From: Amycolatopsis endophytica
Lineage (GTDB): Bacteria; Actinomycetota; Actinomycetes; Mycobacteriales; Pseudonocardiaceae
DNA: 64,000 nt
Reading direction: 5' to 3'
Assembly: GCF_013410405.1 (NCBI RefSeq)
Contig: NZ_JACCFK010000001.1
Coordinates: 2,232,001 to 2,296,000, forward strand
Shown: positions 7,283-16,123 of the stretch, piece by piece
How the letters are laid out: every line of letters begins with the position of its first letter
How positions within the stretch are numbered: position 1 is the first letter of the stretch
The notes under the pieces: generated by a model
The model's input: the letters and a program-made list of their open reading frames with translations, nothing else
What the model was told of the DNA's origin: nothing
Database searches by the model: none
Position numbers and translations under genes: made by a program

Positions 7283-7966
7283 GTGACCGAACCCGCCGCG
7301 AGCCCCCTGTCGTCGCTCGACCGGCCTGAGTCGCTTGCCGAGCGCGCCTACCAGCGGATCCGCGAGACCATCGCCAGCGGGGGACTCGCCCCCGGGCAGA
7401 AGATCACGGAACGCAACCTGGCCTTGCTGCTCGGCGTGAGCCCCACGCCGGTACGCGAGGCGCTGCGCCGGCTCGAGCAGGAGCACCTGGTCGAGCGGCT
7501 CTCGACGCGCGCGCTCGTCGTTGCCAGGCACTCCAGCGAAACGGTCCGAGAGCTGCTCTACGCGGAGTCCCTGCTGCGGGGCGCCCTGGCCCGCTTCGCC
7601 ACGATGAAGATCACCGACGAAGAGATCGATCAACTCGCCGAGATCGTCGACGAGCTGGGCAGCGACGAGGTGCGGGATGACATCGAGGTGGCCCAGCAGA
7701 CCGCGGACCGGTTCGACGCCGTCCTGCGCCGGGCCGCGGGCAACGACTCGCTGAGTTCGCTGGCCTCCAGTGCCGGTGTGTTCGGGCGGGCCCGGCGCGT
7801 CCGGCTGATCGGGCAGTGGTCCCCCGAAGAGCGGGTGGCCCGGTTGCGGATCCATCGGGAGATCGTCGACGCGCTGCGGGCCCGGGACGCGGACCGCGTC
7901 GAGCGGCTGACCCGCGAGCAGGTCGACTCCTCGCGGCGCCTGCTGCTCAACACCGACCTCGACTGA
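7283..7966 (+). CDS. GntR-family (FadR/FCD-type) regulator of the downstream catabolic operon
   Basis: A 227-residue regulator. The N-terminal winged helix spans residues ~15-80 (PGQKITERNLALLLGVSPTPVREALRRLEQEHLVE) and is followed by an all-helical FCD ligand domain (~90-215). FCD proteins commonly sense organic acids. It starts at GTG 7283 with GAGGAG upstream. It is the first gene before a same-strand catabolic operon, and both its own promoter region and the operon promoter carry GCYATAGCA, so it probably represses itself and the operon. The effector is presumably the pathway substrate or an intermediate. Confidence 0.85.
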   Translation: MTEPAASPLSSLDRPESLAERAYQRIRETIASGGLAPGQKITERNLALLLGVSPTPVREALRRLEQEHLVERLSTRALVVARHSSETVRELLYAESLLRGALARFATMKITDEEIDQLAEIVDELGSDEVRDDIEVAQQTADRFDAVLRRAAGNDSLSSLASSAGVFGRARRVRLIGQWSPEERVARLRIHREIVDALRARDADRVERLTREQVDSSRRLLLNTDLD

Positions 7967-8013
7967 GCGGGCGGAAACCGGCCCTTGACACTCCGGCATC
8001 AGCGCGGTTCTAT

Positions 8014-8026
8014 CTGCTATAGCAAC
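8014..8026. promoter_or_regulatory. GntR operator candidate 3, before the dioxygenase gene
   Basis: CTGCTATAGCAAC contains GCTATAGCA (8016-8024), one base different from the two sites before gntR. It lies 33 bp upstream of the GTG start at 8057, in the promoter region of the catabolic operon. Confidence 0.6.
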
Positions 8027-8056
8027 TCGCAGATATCAAGACGCAAGGAGGCGGCT

Positions 8057-9109
8057 GTGACGTATTCTCCGCTCAGCAAGGACCTGGCCTGGTTGCCCGC
8101 GGACCTGGAGGACAAGAACCGCTGGATCTACCGGCTCACCCCCGCGGACATCGCCGACATCGAGAACGCACTCGCCGCATCGAAGGCCGCCGGCGCGACG
8201 ATCGAGACGCTGACCCGCGAGACGTTCCCTCTCGACACCTTCACCGACGCGCTGGTCCTCGCCCTCGACCGCCTCGAGAACGACCTCGGCCTGTTCGTAC
8301 TCCGCGGCCTGCCGGTCGAACGGTTCACCAAGGACGAGATGCGGTTGATCTACTGGGGTGTCGGCCTGCACATGGGCGTCGCCCGCTCGCAAAGCTTCAA
8401 GGGCGACATGCTCGGTGACGTCCGCGACGCCGGCCAGTCCGCCATCACGCAGAAGGGCCGGGGCTACATGTCCCGCGAAGGTCTGGGCTTCCACACCGAC
8501 AGCGCCGACATCGTCGCCCTGTTGGTACTGCGGACCGCGAAGAGCGGCGGGCGGAGCCTGTTCTGCAGCTCGGTCGCCGTCGCCGACGAAATCGCCCGCA
8601 CCCGCCCCGACCTGTTCGAGGTGCTCCAGCAGCCCTTCTACCACTCCTGGAAGGGCAGCGAGAAGCCCGGCACGAAACCGTACTTCCAGCAGCCGATCTT
8701 CAGCTTCGAGGACGGCCGCTTCTCCTCGCGCTGGCTTGCGCCGCACATCTGGTCCGCCCAGGAACTCGAGGGCGTACCCCCGCTGACCGACGCGCAGACC
8801 GAGGCGATGAACCTGCTCATCTCGCTCAACGACGACCCGCGCTTCCACACCTCGATGATGTTCGAGCCGGGCGACTTCCAGTTCCTCAACAACCACGTGA
8901 TCTACCACGCCCGCACCGAGTTCGAGGACTGGGAGGAGGAGGACCGCAAGCGGCACCTGCTGCGGTTGTGGCTGGCCCCCGCCAACTCGCGCCCGCTCAA
9001 CGAGGCCATGAAGGAGTTCTACGGCGACATCCGGCCCGGCGTCCCGCGCGGCGGCTTCCCCTCGCCCACCGGCGAGCGCGTGTTCGTCAGCCGCGGCACG
9101 GGAGCCTGA
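8057..9109 (+). CDS. TauD/TfdA-family Fe(II)/2-oxoglutarate-type dioxygenase
   Basis: A 350-residue protein of the TauD/TfdA (clavaminate synthase-like) fold. The metal-binding pair is seen as GFHTDSAD (H146, D148), with the distal histidine in NNHVIYHARTEF (H280 or H284) and the arginine-rich RKRHLLRLWL after it. Such enzymes hydroxylate or oxidatively cleave small molecules. The frame opens 24 codons earlier, but GTG 8057 is chosen because AAGGAGG precedes it by 7 nt and the upstream part covers the operator. It heads the operon and probably catalyses the first step on the imported substrate. The substrate is unknown. Confidence 0.8.
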   Translation: MTYSPLSKDLAWLPADLEDKNRWIYRLTPADIADIENALAASKAAGATIETLTRETFPLDTFTDALVLALDRLENDLGLFVLRGLPVERFTKDEMRLIYWGVGLHMGVARSQSFKGDMLGDVRDAGQSAITQKGRGYMSREGLGFHTDSADIVALLVLRTAKSGGRSLFCSSVAVADEIARTRPDLFEVLQQPFYHSWKGSEKPGTKPYFQQPIFSFEDGRFSSRWLAPHIWSAQELEGVPPLTDAQTEAMNLLISLNDDPRFHTSMMFEPGDFQFLNNHVIYHARTEFEDWEEEDRKRHLLRLWLAPANSRPLNEAMKEFYGDIRPGVPRGGFPSPTGERVFVSRGTGA

Positions 9110-9111
9110 GC

Positions 9112-10563
9112 GTGACGACCACCGCCGGGACGGCACCAGCGCCGTCCGGATCATCCGAAACCGCTGAGGCCCCGGTCGCGCTCCTGTCCGCACTGGCCGA
9201 GAAGACCACCGCGGTCCGGTACGAGGACCTGGACGACCACGCCCGCCGGCTCGTGCGCACGGCGTTCGCCGACACCCTGGGCGTGGCGCTCGCCGGCGCG
9301 GACTTCGCCGGGATCACGGCGATCCGCACCGCCGCGGGCATCACGCCTGCCGAGACCGGCAGCCTGGTGCTGGGCACCGCCGACCGCGTCCCCGCCCTGG
9401 ACGCCGGGCTGCTCAACGGGGTCGCCGCGCACGCCCTGGACCTCGACGACGGCAACTCGGCGATGGGCGGACACCCCTCGGCCCTGCTCGTCCCGGCACT
9501 GCTGGCCCTCGGCGAGGAGACCGACGCGACCGCTGCGGACATCGCGGTCGCCTACACGGCCGGCTATGAGGTCATGATCCGGCTGGCGTACGGCCTCAAC
9601 CCCGGCCACTACCAGCGTGGTTGGCACCCGACGGCCACCCTCGGCGTCATCGGTGTCGCCGCGGCCGCCGCGCGGTTGCTCGGACTCTCCGCGGAGCGCA
9701 CCGCGACGGCCATGGCGGTCGCGGTGTCGCACGCGGCCGGGGTGAAGGCGAACTTCGGCACGATGACGAAGTCCCTGCACGTCGGCCAGGCGGTCCGCAA
9801 CGGGATCTTCGCCGCCCGGCTCGCGGAGGCGGGCTCGACCGCCAATCCCGGCGCGCTGGACCACCACCAGGGTTTCCTGCCGTTGTACCAGGGTGCGTCC
9901 GGCTACGACGCCTCGCGCATCGTCGCCGGGCTGGACGGGCCCCCGCTGGCCTGCTCCGAGCGCAACCCGATCAAGATCTACCCCTGCTGCCACAGCACGC
10001 ACGGCGCGATCGAGGCCGCACGGGTGATCCGCGGGACGGACGGGTTCGACGCGGACAGCGTCGAAGACATCGAGATCGTCGTCGACCCGAACCGCATGCC
10101 GCACACGGACCGCCCGGTGCTGACCGAGGCCCTGTCGGGCAAGTTCAGCGTGCAGTACGTGACCTCGCGCGCCCTGCTGACCGGTTCGGTCGTCCTGGCG
10201 GACTTCGACGGGGACGCCCACCGCGATCCCGCCACGCTCGCCCTGATGAGCAAGGTGCGCGTCCGGCCGGCCCCGCGCGGCGGCACGCCGAACTCCTTCG
10301 CCGCCACCATCCGCATCACCCAGGCCGGCGGGAGCGAGTTCACGGCCACGCGGGAACCGTACCTCCCGGACAACGACGCCACGGTCGATCCGCCCGTGCT
10401 CTGGGAGAAGTTCGCCGACTGCGCCGGCCGGGTGCTGCCCGCCGAGCGGGTGGCCGCCCTCAGCGACGCCCTGCGCGGCTTCCCCGCCGCCCGCACCGGG
10501 GTGCGCGAGCTCGCGCGGCTCGCGGAGGTCCACCCACGCACTGACAGGGAAGTGACATCATGA
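9112..10563 (+). CDS. MmgE/PrpD-family protein (2-methylcitrate dehydratase-like)
   Basis: A 483-residue member of the MmgE/PrpD superfamily (2-methylcitrate dehydratase, cis-aconitate decarboxylase, iminodisuccinate epimerase). The typical motifs are AHALDLDDGNSAMGGHPS near the N-terminus, then KSLHVGQAVRNGIFAA and YPCCHSTHGAIEA. GTG 9112 lies two bases after the dioxygenase stop, so the genes are translationally coupled; an open extension into the dioxygenase gene is unlikely to be translated. Without prpB or prpC nearby it is unlikely to serve the methylcitrate cycle. It may dehydrate or isomerise a tricarboxylate-like intermediate, by inference. Confidence 0.8.
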   Translation: MTTTAGTAPAPSGSSETAEAPVALLSALAEKTTAVRYEDLDDHARRLVRTAFADTLGVALAGADFAGITAIRTAAGITPAETGSLVLGTADRVPALDAGLLNGVAAHALDLDDGNSAMGGHPSALLVPALLALGEETDATAADIAVAYTAGYEVMIRLAYGLNPGHYQRGWHPTATLGVIGVAAAAARLLGLSAERTATAMAVAVSHAAGVKANFGTMTKSLHVGQAVRNGIFAARLAEAGSTANPGALDHHQGFLPLYQGASGYDASRIVAGLDGPPLACSERNPIKIYPCCHSTHGAIEAARVIRGTDGFDADSVEDIEIVVDPNRMPHTDRPVLTEALSGKFSVQYVTSRALLTGSVVLADFDGDAHRDPATLALMSKVRVRPAPRGGTPNSFAATIRITQAGGSEFTATREPYLPDNDATVDPPVLWEKFADCAGRVLPAERVAALSDALRGFPAARTGVRELARLAEVHPRTDREVTS

Positions 10564-11930
10564 CCGACCCGATCCGGGTGCTGTTCCCGGTGGGCATGCT
10601 GGGCGGGGGCTTTCCGCCCGAGACCGTGGCCCGCGGTATCGAGCTCGGCGCCGACATCATCGCCGTCGACGGCGGCTCCACCGACTCCGGACCCCACTAC
10701 CTGGGCACCGCGACGGCGAAGACCGCACGGGCGGCCGTCGACCGGGACCTGCGGGTGCTCGTCCCCGCCGCGCACGACGCCGGCATCCCCCTCGTCGTCG
10801 GGTCCTGCGGGACGTCCGGGACGGACGCGGGCGTGGACTGGGTCCACGACATCGTCGAGGGGATCTGCACCGACCTCGGGATCACCCGCAAGGTCACCCG
10901 GATCTACGCCGAGCAGGACCCCGCGCAGCTCGTGGAACTGCTCGCCCAGGACCGGATCCACCCGCTCGGCACCGCGGGCGAGCTGAAGCCGGAGACCCTG
11001 GAGCGGTGCAGGCACATCGTGGGGCTGATGGGCGCCGAACCCTTCGCCGACGCTCTGCGCGACGGCGCCGACATCGTCCTGGCGGGTCGCTCCACGGACA
11101 CCGCGCTCGCCGCGGTGCTGCCACTGATGCACGGCCTGCCCGCGGGTCCAGCCTGGCACGCCGCGAAGATCGCCGAGTGCGGCGGGCTCTGCACCGAGAA
11201 CCCGAGGTCGGGCGGGGTCCTGCTGACCGTCGACGACAACGGCTTCACCGTGGAGCCCCTCGCGGCCGAGGCCCGCTGCAGCGTCCGCAGCGTCGCCGCG
11301 CACATGCTTTACGAGAACGCGGACCCTTTCCGGCTCCGTGAGCCGGCGGGCACGCTCGACGCCAGCGGCGCGGTCTACACCGCGCTCGACGAGCGCCGGG
11401 TGCGGGTGGAAGGAGTCACCTTCGAGCCCGTCGCCCAGCAGACCATCAAGCTGGAGGGTGCGGCGTCGGTCGGCTTCCAGTCCCAGTTGATCACCGGAAT
11501 CCGGGATCCGGAGATCCTCGGCCGGCTCGACGAGTGGTGCGGCGTGCTGATCGCTTACCTCGACAAGCACGTCCCGTCGACGTTCGGGCTCAATCCCGAC
11601 GAATACCACTTCTCGCTGCGCCGCTTCGGGCACGACGCCGTGCTGGGCGAGGCCGAGCCGGAGCGGGACATCCCGCCCCGCGAGGTCGGCATCGTGCTCA
11701 CCGTGACCGCCCCCGACCAGGCGACGGCCGGGGACCTGGCGAAGTTCGCCAACCCGCTGATGCTGCACCTGCCGATCGACGACGACAGCCCGTTCCCGAC
11801 GTTCGCCTTCATCAGCTCGCCCGCGGAGATCACGCGCGGTGAGGTGTTCGAGTTCGTGCTCCAGCACGCGGTGGATGTGGCCGACGAGCGGGACCTGTTC
11901 CGTACGGTGCGGACGGTGGTGGGGCAGTGA
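10560..11930 (+). CDS. AtuA-like (DUF1446) acyclic terpene utilisation family protein
   Basis: A 456-residue protein of the AtuA/DUF1446 family. Family features are the N-terminal glycine-rich GMLGGGFPPETV, the IIAVDGGSTDSGPHYLG segment and VVGSCGTSGTDAGVDW. AtuA is needed for citronellol/geraniol degradation in Pseudomonas, but its reaction has not been established. ATG 10560 overlaps the upstream stop (ATGA). The next gene is its usual partner DUF4387, also overlapping, suggesting a complex. The terpene-specific carboxylase genes atuC/atuF are absent, so a different substrate is likely. Confidence 0.8.
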   Translation: MTDPIRVLFPVGMLGGGFPPETVARGIELGADIIAVDGGSTDSGPHYLGTATAKTARAAVDRDLRVLVPAAHDAGIPLVVGSCGTSGTDAGVDWVHDIVEGICTDLGITRKVTRIYAEQDPAQLVELLAQDRIHPLGTAGELKPETLERCRHIVGLMGAEPFADALRDGADIVLAGRSTDTALAAVLPLMHGLPAGPAWHAAKIAECGGLCTENPRSGGVLLTVDDNGFTVEPLAAEARCSVRSVAAHMLYENADPFRLREPAGTLDASGAVYTALDERRVRVEGVTFEPVAQQTIKLEGAASVGFQSQLITGIRDPEILGRLDEWCGVLIAYLDKHVPSTFGLNPDEYHFSLRRFGHDAVLGEAEPERDIPPREVGIVLTVTAPDQATAGDLAKFANPLMLHLPIDDDSPFPTFAFISSPAEITRGEVFEFVLQHAVDVADERDLFRTVRTVVGQ

Positions 11931-12232
11931 GCACGTTGCGCGAGGTCGCCACCCACATCCGCGCGAAGAACGCCGGCCCGTTCTGGCTGACCGTCGACGT
12001 GTTCCTCCCGGACCGGCTCGCCTTCGACCGGGTCGTCGCGTCCGGCCTCACGGACCCGGTGGTGGTCGGCCGCACCTACGAGGTCGACCCGGCGAGCGTG
12101 CGCGTCTTCCCGATCCCGGACCTCAACGTCGTCAAGGTCTCGTTCCCGCGGCCCACCACGCAGGGCTCGCGCGACGACCGGGACATGCACGGCGGGCAGC
12201 AGTTCGTCCCCCTGCTCGATCTGCCCGTCTGA
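11927..12232 (+). CDS. DUF4387 family protein, partner of AtuA-like protein
   Basis: A 101-residue small protein of the DUF4387 family, with the conserved opening VATHIRAKNAGPFWLTVDVF, a YEVDPASVRVF segment and the end motif DMHGGQQFVPLL. In other genomes this family occurs beside, or fused to, AtuA-like proteins. GTG 11927 overlaps the atuA-like stop by 4 nt, which points to fixed stoichiometry. No catalytic function is known for the family. Confidence 0.75.
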   Translation: MSTLREVATHIRAKNAGPFWLTVDVFLPDRLAFDRVVASGLTDPVVVGRTYEVDPASVRVFPIPDLNVVKVSFPRPTTQGSRDDRDMHGGQQFVPLLDLPV

Positions 12233-12255
12233 TCCGGCCGTACTCACGGCACCAT

Positions 12256-12283
12256 CCTCTCCCGGTCGTTCGACCGGGAGAGG
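12256..12283 (+). terminator. Intercistronic hairpin between DUF4387 and the MFS gene
   Basis: CCTCTCCCGGTCG tt CGACCGGGAGAGG is a perfect 13-bp stem with a very tight loop (effectively a GTTC tetraloop). It lies inside the operon and has no T-tract, so it is more likely an attenuator or RNA-stability element that sets the level of the transporter and ligase genes than a full stop. Confidence 0.65.
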
Positions 12284-12307
12284 GCATTCCTCAGCGAGGA
12301 GGAACTC

Positions 12308-13663
12308 GTGGACGTACCCACCGCCGCCGCGGTGCCCCGGGCTCGCGGCGACGAGCTCATCGCCCGCCTCGACCGGCTCCCGCGGATGAGCCGGGCCCAG
12401 TGGGCGTGGCTGCCCCTGCTCGGTCTGCTGTCCGTCGGCGACACCGTCGACAACTATGTGCTCGCCTACGCCGCTCCGGCGATGAAGGCGAACTGGGGGC
12501 TGTCGATCGCCCAGGTCGGCCACTTGAATTCGCTGTCACTGCTGGGCATGTTCGTCGGTGCCCTCATCGGCGGCCGGTTGTCCGACCGGTTCGGCCGTAA
12601 GCGGATCATCCTCGGCGGTACCCTGCTCTACGCCCTGTCCTCCATCCTCTGCGCGCTCGCGCCGACCTTCGCGTTGCTGGGCGTGTTCCGGGCCCTGTCC
12701 GGGGTCGGCATTCTGGCCGTGATCGGCGCGCTGACCGTCTACGTGACGGAGATGTTCCCCGCCCGGGTCCGCGGGCGCTGCCAGGCGGCCGTGCTGGGCC
12801 TGGGCCTGCTCGGGGTACCGCTCGCCGCGTTCGCCGCCAAGCTGATCATCCCACTGGACCCGCAGGCCTGGCGCTGGGTGTTCGTGGTCGGCGCGTTCGG
12901 GCTGATCCCCGCCGCCATCGGCCAGTTCGTGATGCCCGAGTCCGTCCGCTGGCTGACCGCGGCCGGGCGCGACGAGGACGCCGCCCTGATCGTGTCCCGC
13001 CTGGAGTCGCGCTACTCCGGCGAGCTTCCGGCACCGGTGCTCGCCGAGCGGACCGCACCGGCCGCGAAGGGCAAGGTCGCGGAGCTGTTCACCGGGAACC
13101 AGCGACGTATCACGATCATCACCGCTCTGACCCTGGTGTTCGGCATCGTCGCGTTCTACGGGTTCAACTCCTGGGTGCCGACCCTGCTCGTCGAGCGCGG
13201 TTACTCGACCGACGTCGCGCTGACCATCGCGACCCTGCTGTCGATCGCGCCGCCGATCGGTTCGCTGGCCGCCATGCTGGTGACCGACCGTTGGCAGCGC
13301 CGCTACGTCCTCGCCGGCATCTCTTTGGTAGTAGCCGCGCTCATGGTGGTCTTCGCCTTCACCGACCTCCTCTGGCTGACCGCCGTCGCCGGCTTCCTGA
13401 TCACCCTGCTCCTGCAGGCCAACGCCGCCGCGATCTACGCCTACATGCCCGAGGTCTTCCCGACGACGCTGCGCGGGCTCGGGTCGGGGCTGTCGAACGG
13501 GGCGGGGCGGCTCGCCGGCGCCGGGGGAGCCGCGCTCGTCGCGGCGGTCTACGGTCTGGCCGGTTTCGACGGAGTCTTCGTGACGACCGCCGCGTTCTCC
13601 CTGGTCACCGCGATTCTCGTCGGTTTTTTCGGGGAGAACACCCGCGACCGTTCGCTGGGCTGA
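12308..13663 (+). CDS. MFS transporter (sugar/aromatic-acid:H+ symporter type)
   Basis: A 451-residue, 12-TM major facilitator. Motif A is visible as GGRLSDRFGRKRI after TM2 and the symporter-type MPESVRWLTAAGRDEDA follows TM6. The second-half motif and the PEVFPTTLRGLGSG segment place it with the metabolite:H+ symporter (sugar porter/AAHS-like) group. GTG 12308 has GAGGAGG 6 nt upstream. In the operon it is the likely importer of the unknown carbon source. The 75-nt gap before it carries a strong hairpin. Confidence 0.85.
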   Translation: MDVPTAAAVPRARGDELIARLDRLPRMSRAQWAWLPLLGLLSVGDTVDNYVLAYAAPAMKANWGLSIAQVGHLNSLSLLGMFVGALIGGRLSDRFGRKRIILGGTLLYALSSILCALAPTFALLGVFRALSGVGILAVIGALTVYVTEMFPARVRGRCQAAVLGLGLLGVPLAAFAAKLIIPLDPQAWRWVFVVGAFGLIPAAIGQFVMPESVRWLTAAGRDEDAALIVSRLESRYSGELPAPVLAERTAPAAKGKVAELFTGNQRRITIITALTLVFGIVAFYGFNSWVPTLLVERGYSTDVALTIATLLSIAPPIGSLAAMLVTDRWQRRYVLAGISLVVAALMVVFAFTDLLWLTAVAGFLITLLLQANAAAIYAYMPEVFPTTLRGLGSGLSNGAGRLAGAGGAALVAAVYGLAGFDGVFVTTAAFSLVTAILVGFFGENTRDRSLG

Positions 13664-13831
13664 ACTCCCGCGGGAGGGAGATCCCATGGCCACCCGCATC
13701 GGCGCCACCTGATGACACCGGTCGTGCTGTCCGTCACTGCACTGGCAGACCTCGCCCTGACGGGCCGCTGTGCCCACCAGCACCCACCACGCCGCGCTCG
13801 CTCCGCCGGCCCCCTCAGAGAAGACACGACG

Positions 13832-15340
13832 ATGACCAACCTCGCCTCGAACCTTGTCGCCACCGCCCGGATCGCGGGCGACCGCCCCGCGATCCGGCTC
13901 GACGACCACGTCCTGACCTACCGGGACTTCCACCTCCGCGCCGCCGCGGTCGCCGGGGACCTGCGGGCCCGTGGCATCCGTCCCGGGGACCGCATCGCCA
14001 TGAACTTCCCCAACCTGCCCGTGTTCCCGGTGCTGTTCTACGGGGCACTGCTGGCGGGCGCCGTCGTCGTGCCGATGAACCCGCTGCTCACCGCTCGCGA
14101 GGTCGAGTTCCAGCTCCGCGATTCGCAGGCGTCGCTGTGCTACAGCTGGGCGGGCGCCGGCCCGGCCCCGGCCGCGGCGGCCGCCGCGGCCGGGATCGGA
14201 CACGTCCCGGTGCCCGGCAGCGGTGCGCTCGACCTCGCGGGCACCCCGCTCGCCGAGCCGGTGAACCGGGACGGCACGGATACCGCCGTCATCCTCTACA
14301 CCTCGGGCACGACCGGGACGCCCAAAGGCGCCGAGCTGACCCACCACAACCTGTCGTCGAATGCCGCGGTCACGGCGGGCACGATCCTGCGGATCGGCCC
14401 CGACGACGTCATCATGGGCTGCCTGCCGCTGTTCCACGTCTTCGGCTTGACCTGCGGACTCAATGCCGCGATCCGCGCGGGCGCCGTGCTCACCCTGATC
14501 CCCCGCTTCGATCCCGCCAAGGCCCTCGCCGTGGTCGCCCGGGACCGGGTGACGGTCTTCCAGGGCGTCCCCACCATGTACGCGGCGATGCTGAACCACC
14601 CCGACGCCGCGCGGGCGGACATGACGTCGCTGCGGCTGTGCACGACAGGCGGGTCCGCCATGCCGGTCGAGGTGCTGCGCACCTTCGAGCAGACCTTCGG
14701 CTGCGAGGTCTACGAGGGCTACGGGCTGTCGGAGACCTCGCCGGTCGTGGCGTCGAACCGTCCGGGGTACGAGCGCCGGCCCGGCACCGTCGGCCTGCCG
14801 GTTCCCGGCTGCGAGATGCGCCTCGTGGACGACGCGGACCGGGACGTCCCCTTCGGCGAGCCGGGCGAGATCGTGATCCGCGGCGAGAACGTCATGAAGG
14901 GCTACTGGAACCGCCCCGACGCCAGCGCCGAGGTGATCCGCGACGGCTGGTTCCACACCGGCGACATCGCCACCCGGGACGCCGATGGGTACTACTCGAT
15001 CGTCGACCGCAAGAAGGACCTGATCATCCGCGGCGGATACAACGTGTATCCACGTGAGGTCGAGGAGGCGCTCTACCTTCACCCCGCGGTCGCGGAGGCA
15101 GCCGTCGTCGGCGTCCCGCACCCGAGCCTCGGCGAGGAAGTCACTGCCGTGGTGGCCCTCAAGCCGGGGGAGACCGTGGATCCCGCCGAACTGCGGAGCT
15201 TCGCCAAGACGGTCCTGGCCCCCTACAAGTACCCGCGGTCGGTGAAGATCGTCGAGAGCTTGCCCAAGGGCCCTACCGGGAAAATCCTGCGCCGCGAGAT
15301 CAAACCGGTGACCGGCGGCTCGATGGGGCAGCTCCGCTGA
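13832..15340 (+). CDS. Long-chain-fatty-acid/aryl-type acyl-CoA ligase (AMP-forming)
   Basis: A 502-residue ANL-superfamily enzyme that activates a carboxylic acid as acyl-AMP and then acyl-CoA. The P-loop [16 protein letters not shown] spans residues 156-171, [11 protein letters not shown] and the hinge region [20 protein letters not shown] follow, and the catalytic C-terminal lysine is in [10 protein letters not shown]. The frame opens 40 codons earlier, but ATG 13832 begins the natural N-terminus. The 168-bp gap from the MFS gene has no gene. As the last member of the operon it probably activates the carboxylic product for beta-oxidation-like breakdown. The chain preference is unknown. Confidence 0.85.
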   Translation: MTNLASNLVATARIAGDRPAIRLDDHVLTYRDFHLRAAAVAGDLRARGIRPGDRIAMNFPNLPVFPVLFYGALLAGAVVVPMNPLLTAREVEFQLRDSQASLCYSWAGAGPAPAAAAAAAGIGHVPVPGSGALDLAGTPLAEPVNRDGTDTAVILYTSGTTGTPKGAELTHHNLSSNAAVTAGTILRIGPDDVIMGCLPLFHVFGLTCGLNAAIRAGAVLTLIPRFDPAKALAVVARDRVTVFQGVPTMYAAMLNHPDAARADMTSLRLCTTGGSAMPVEVLRTFEQTFGCEVYEGYGLSETSPVVASNRPGYERRPGTVGLPVPGCEMRLVDDADRDVPFGEPGEIVIRGENVMKGYWNRPDASAEVIRDGWFHTGDIATRDADGYYSIVDRKKDLIIRGGYNVYPREVEEALYLHPAVAEAAVVGVPHPSLGEEVTAVVALKPGETVDPAELRSFAKTVLAPYKYPRSVKIVESLPKGPTGKILRREIKPVTGGSMGQLR

Positions 15341-15347
15341 TTCGAAT

Positions 15348-15384
15348 CCGCGGCGGTGCGAGCTGAGTCCGCGCACCGCCGCGG
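15348..15384. terminator. Terminator hairpin after the acyl-CoA ligase gene
   Basis: CCGCGGCGGTGCG (15348-15360) pairs perfectly with CGCACCGCCGCGG (15372-15384). It lies between convergent genes and closes the catabolic operon. Confidence 0.75.
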
Positions 15385-15453
15385 GTTCGTCGCTTCGACA
15401 CAGCCCGAAGCCGCCCGCTCGGGATCGACTCCTCGACGTCGTCCTCGCCGCGG

Positions 15454-15621
15454 TCAGGCGCGCTGCCGCGGCAGGGTGAGGTCCGCGTTGTGGCGCCAGG
15501 CGTGCCAGTGGCGGCGGAACGAGCGCGGCAGCAGCGTCCACCGGCGGCGGACCGGTGCCTCCGGCTGGTGCTCGGCGTGGTGGGGTGTGGTCGGGCCCTC
15601 GGTCAGGATCCGGACGGTCAT
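15454..15621 (-). CDS. Small basic hypothetical protein, coupled to the gene upstream
   Basis: A 55-residue arginine-, histidine- and tryptophan-rich protein with the core RRRWTLLPRSFRRHWHAWRH. ATG 15621 overlaps the stop of the upstream gene (ATGA) and GGAAGGGGG precedes it, so translation is convincing despite the small size. No family is recognised. The strong positive charge and clustered tryptophans suggest nucleic-acid or membrane contact, which is only inference. Confidence 0.6.
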   Translation of the reverse strand: MTVRILTEGPTTPHHAEHQPEAPVRRRWTLLPRSFRRHWHAWRHNADLTLPRQRA

Positions 15622-16058
15622 TGCCGTCCCCCTTCCAGTAGTGGCCGGGGATTCCGGCAGACGCCTGCCCTCGCGAGGCAGTACTCGCACGGCATGCCCG
15701 CGCCGAGGGTCAGCCACTCGATCTCGGGCAGGGTGAGGCGCGCGCCGCAGCGTGCGGTCATGGCGCCGCACAGCACGGCGCCGGGTTCGAGTGGGAACAG
15801 GTGGGCGCAGCGGCCGCTCTCCCCGGTCAGTCCGGGAGCCGTGCGCCCGATGACGGTGACCGGCCCTGGCCAGTCCTCGCGCAGGTACCACACGGCCGAG
15901 GCGTCGTCGTCCAGCGCGAGCCAGCCGAGCATCCGGGACAGGGCGTCCGCGGGGGTCGCCACCCGCGCGGCTTCGTCGCGGCCGTTGACCTTGCCGACGA
16001 CCATGAACGGGTCCACACGGCGCATCGCCGGACGTTCCGCGACCTGCACTCCGAGCAC
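15618..16058 (-). CDS. Hypothetical protein with a Cys-rich, zinc-finger-like C-terminus
   Basis: A 146-residue protein of unknown function. The C-terminal part has CGAMTARCG and GMPCEYCLARAGVC, a spacing that could hold a metal. The first ~60 residues include LSRMLGWLALDDDASAVWYL. GTG 16058 is chosen because a GGGGGTGG run lies upstream; an internal ATG at 16025 is the alternative. It overlaps the next small gene by 4 nt and is divergent from the DUF397 gene, sharing a 184-bp promoter region that has a direct repeat. Confidence 0.6.
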   Translation of the reverse strand: MLGVQVAERPAMRRVDPFMVVGKVNGRDEAARVATPADALSRMLGWLALDDDASAVWYLREDWPGPVTVIGRTAPGLTGESGRCAHLFPLEPGAVLCGAMTARCGARLTLPEIEWLTLGAGMPCEYCLARAGVCRNPRPLLEGGRQ

Positions 16059-16123
16059 CGTCGAACCACCCCCAGAACGTGCACATCCACTGCGGACCGG
16101 GTCTCTACCCGACCCGATCGACG

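Noticed and set aside
8968..9111. Extended N-terminus of the PrpD-like protein within the dioxygenase gene
   Set aside because: The added 48 residues are Arg-rich shadow sequence; GTG 9112 directly after the stop gives the normal family N-terminus.
12536..15541. A 1001-codon open frame on the minus strand over the MFS and ligase genes
   Set aside because: It is antisense to two clearly recognised families, very Arg/Gly/Asp-rich, and is expected as a shadow in ~70% GC coding DNA.
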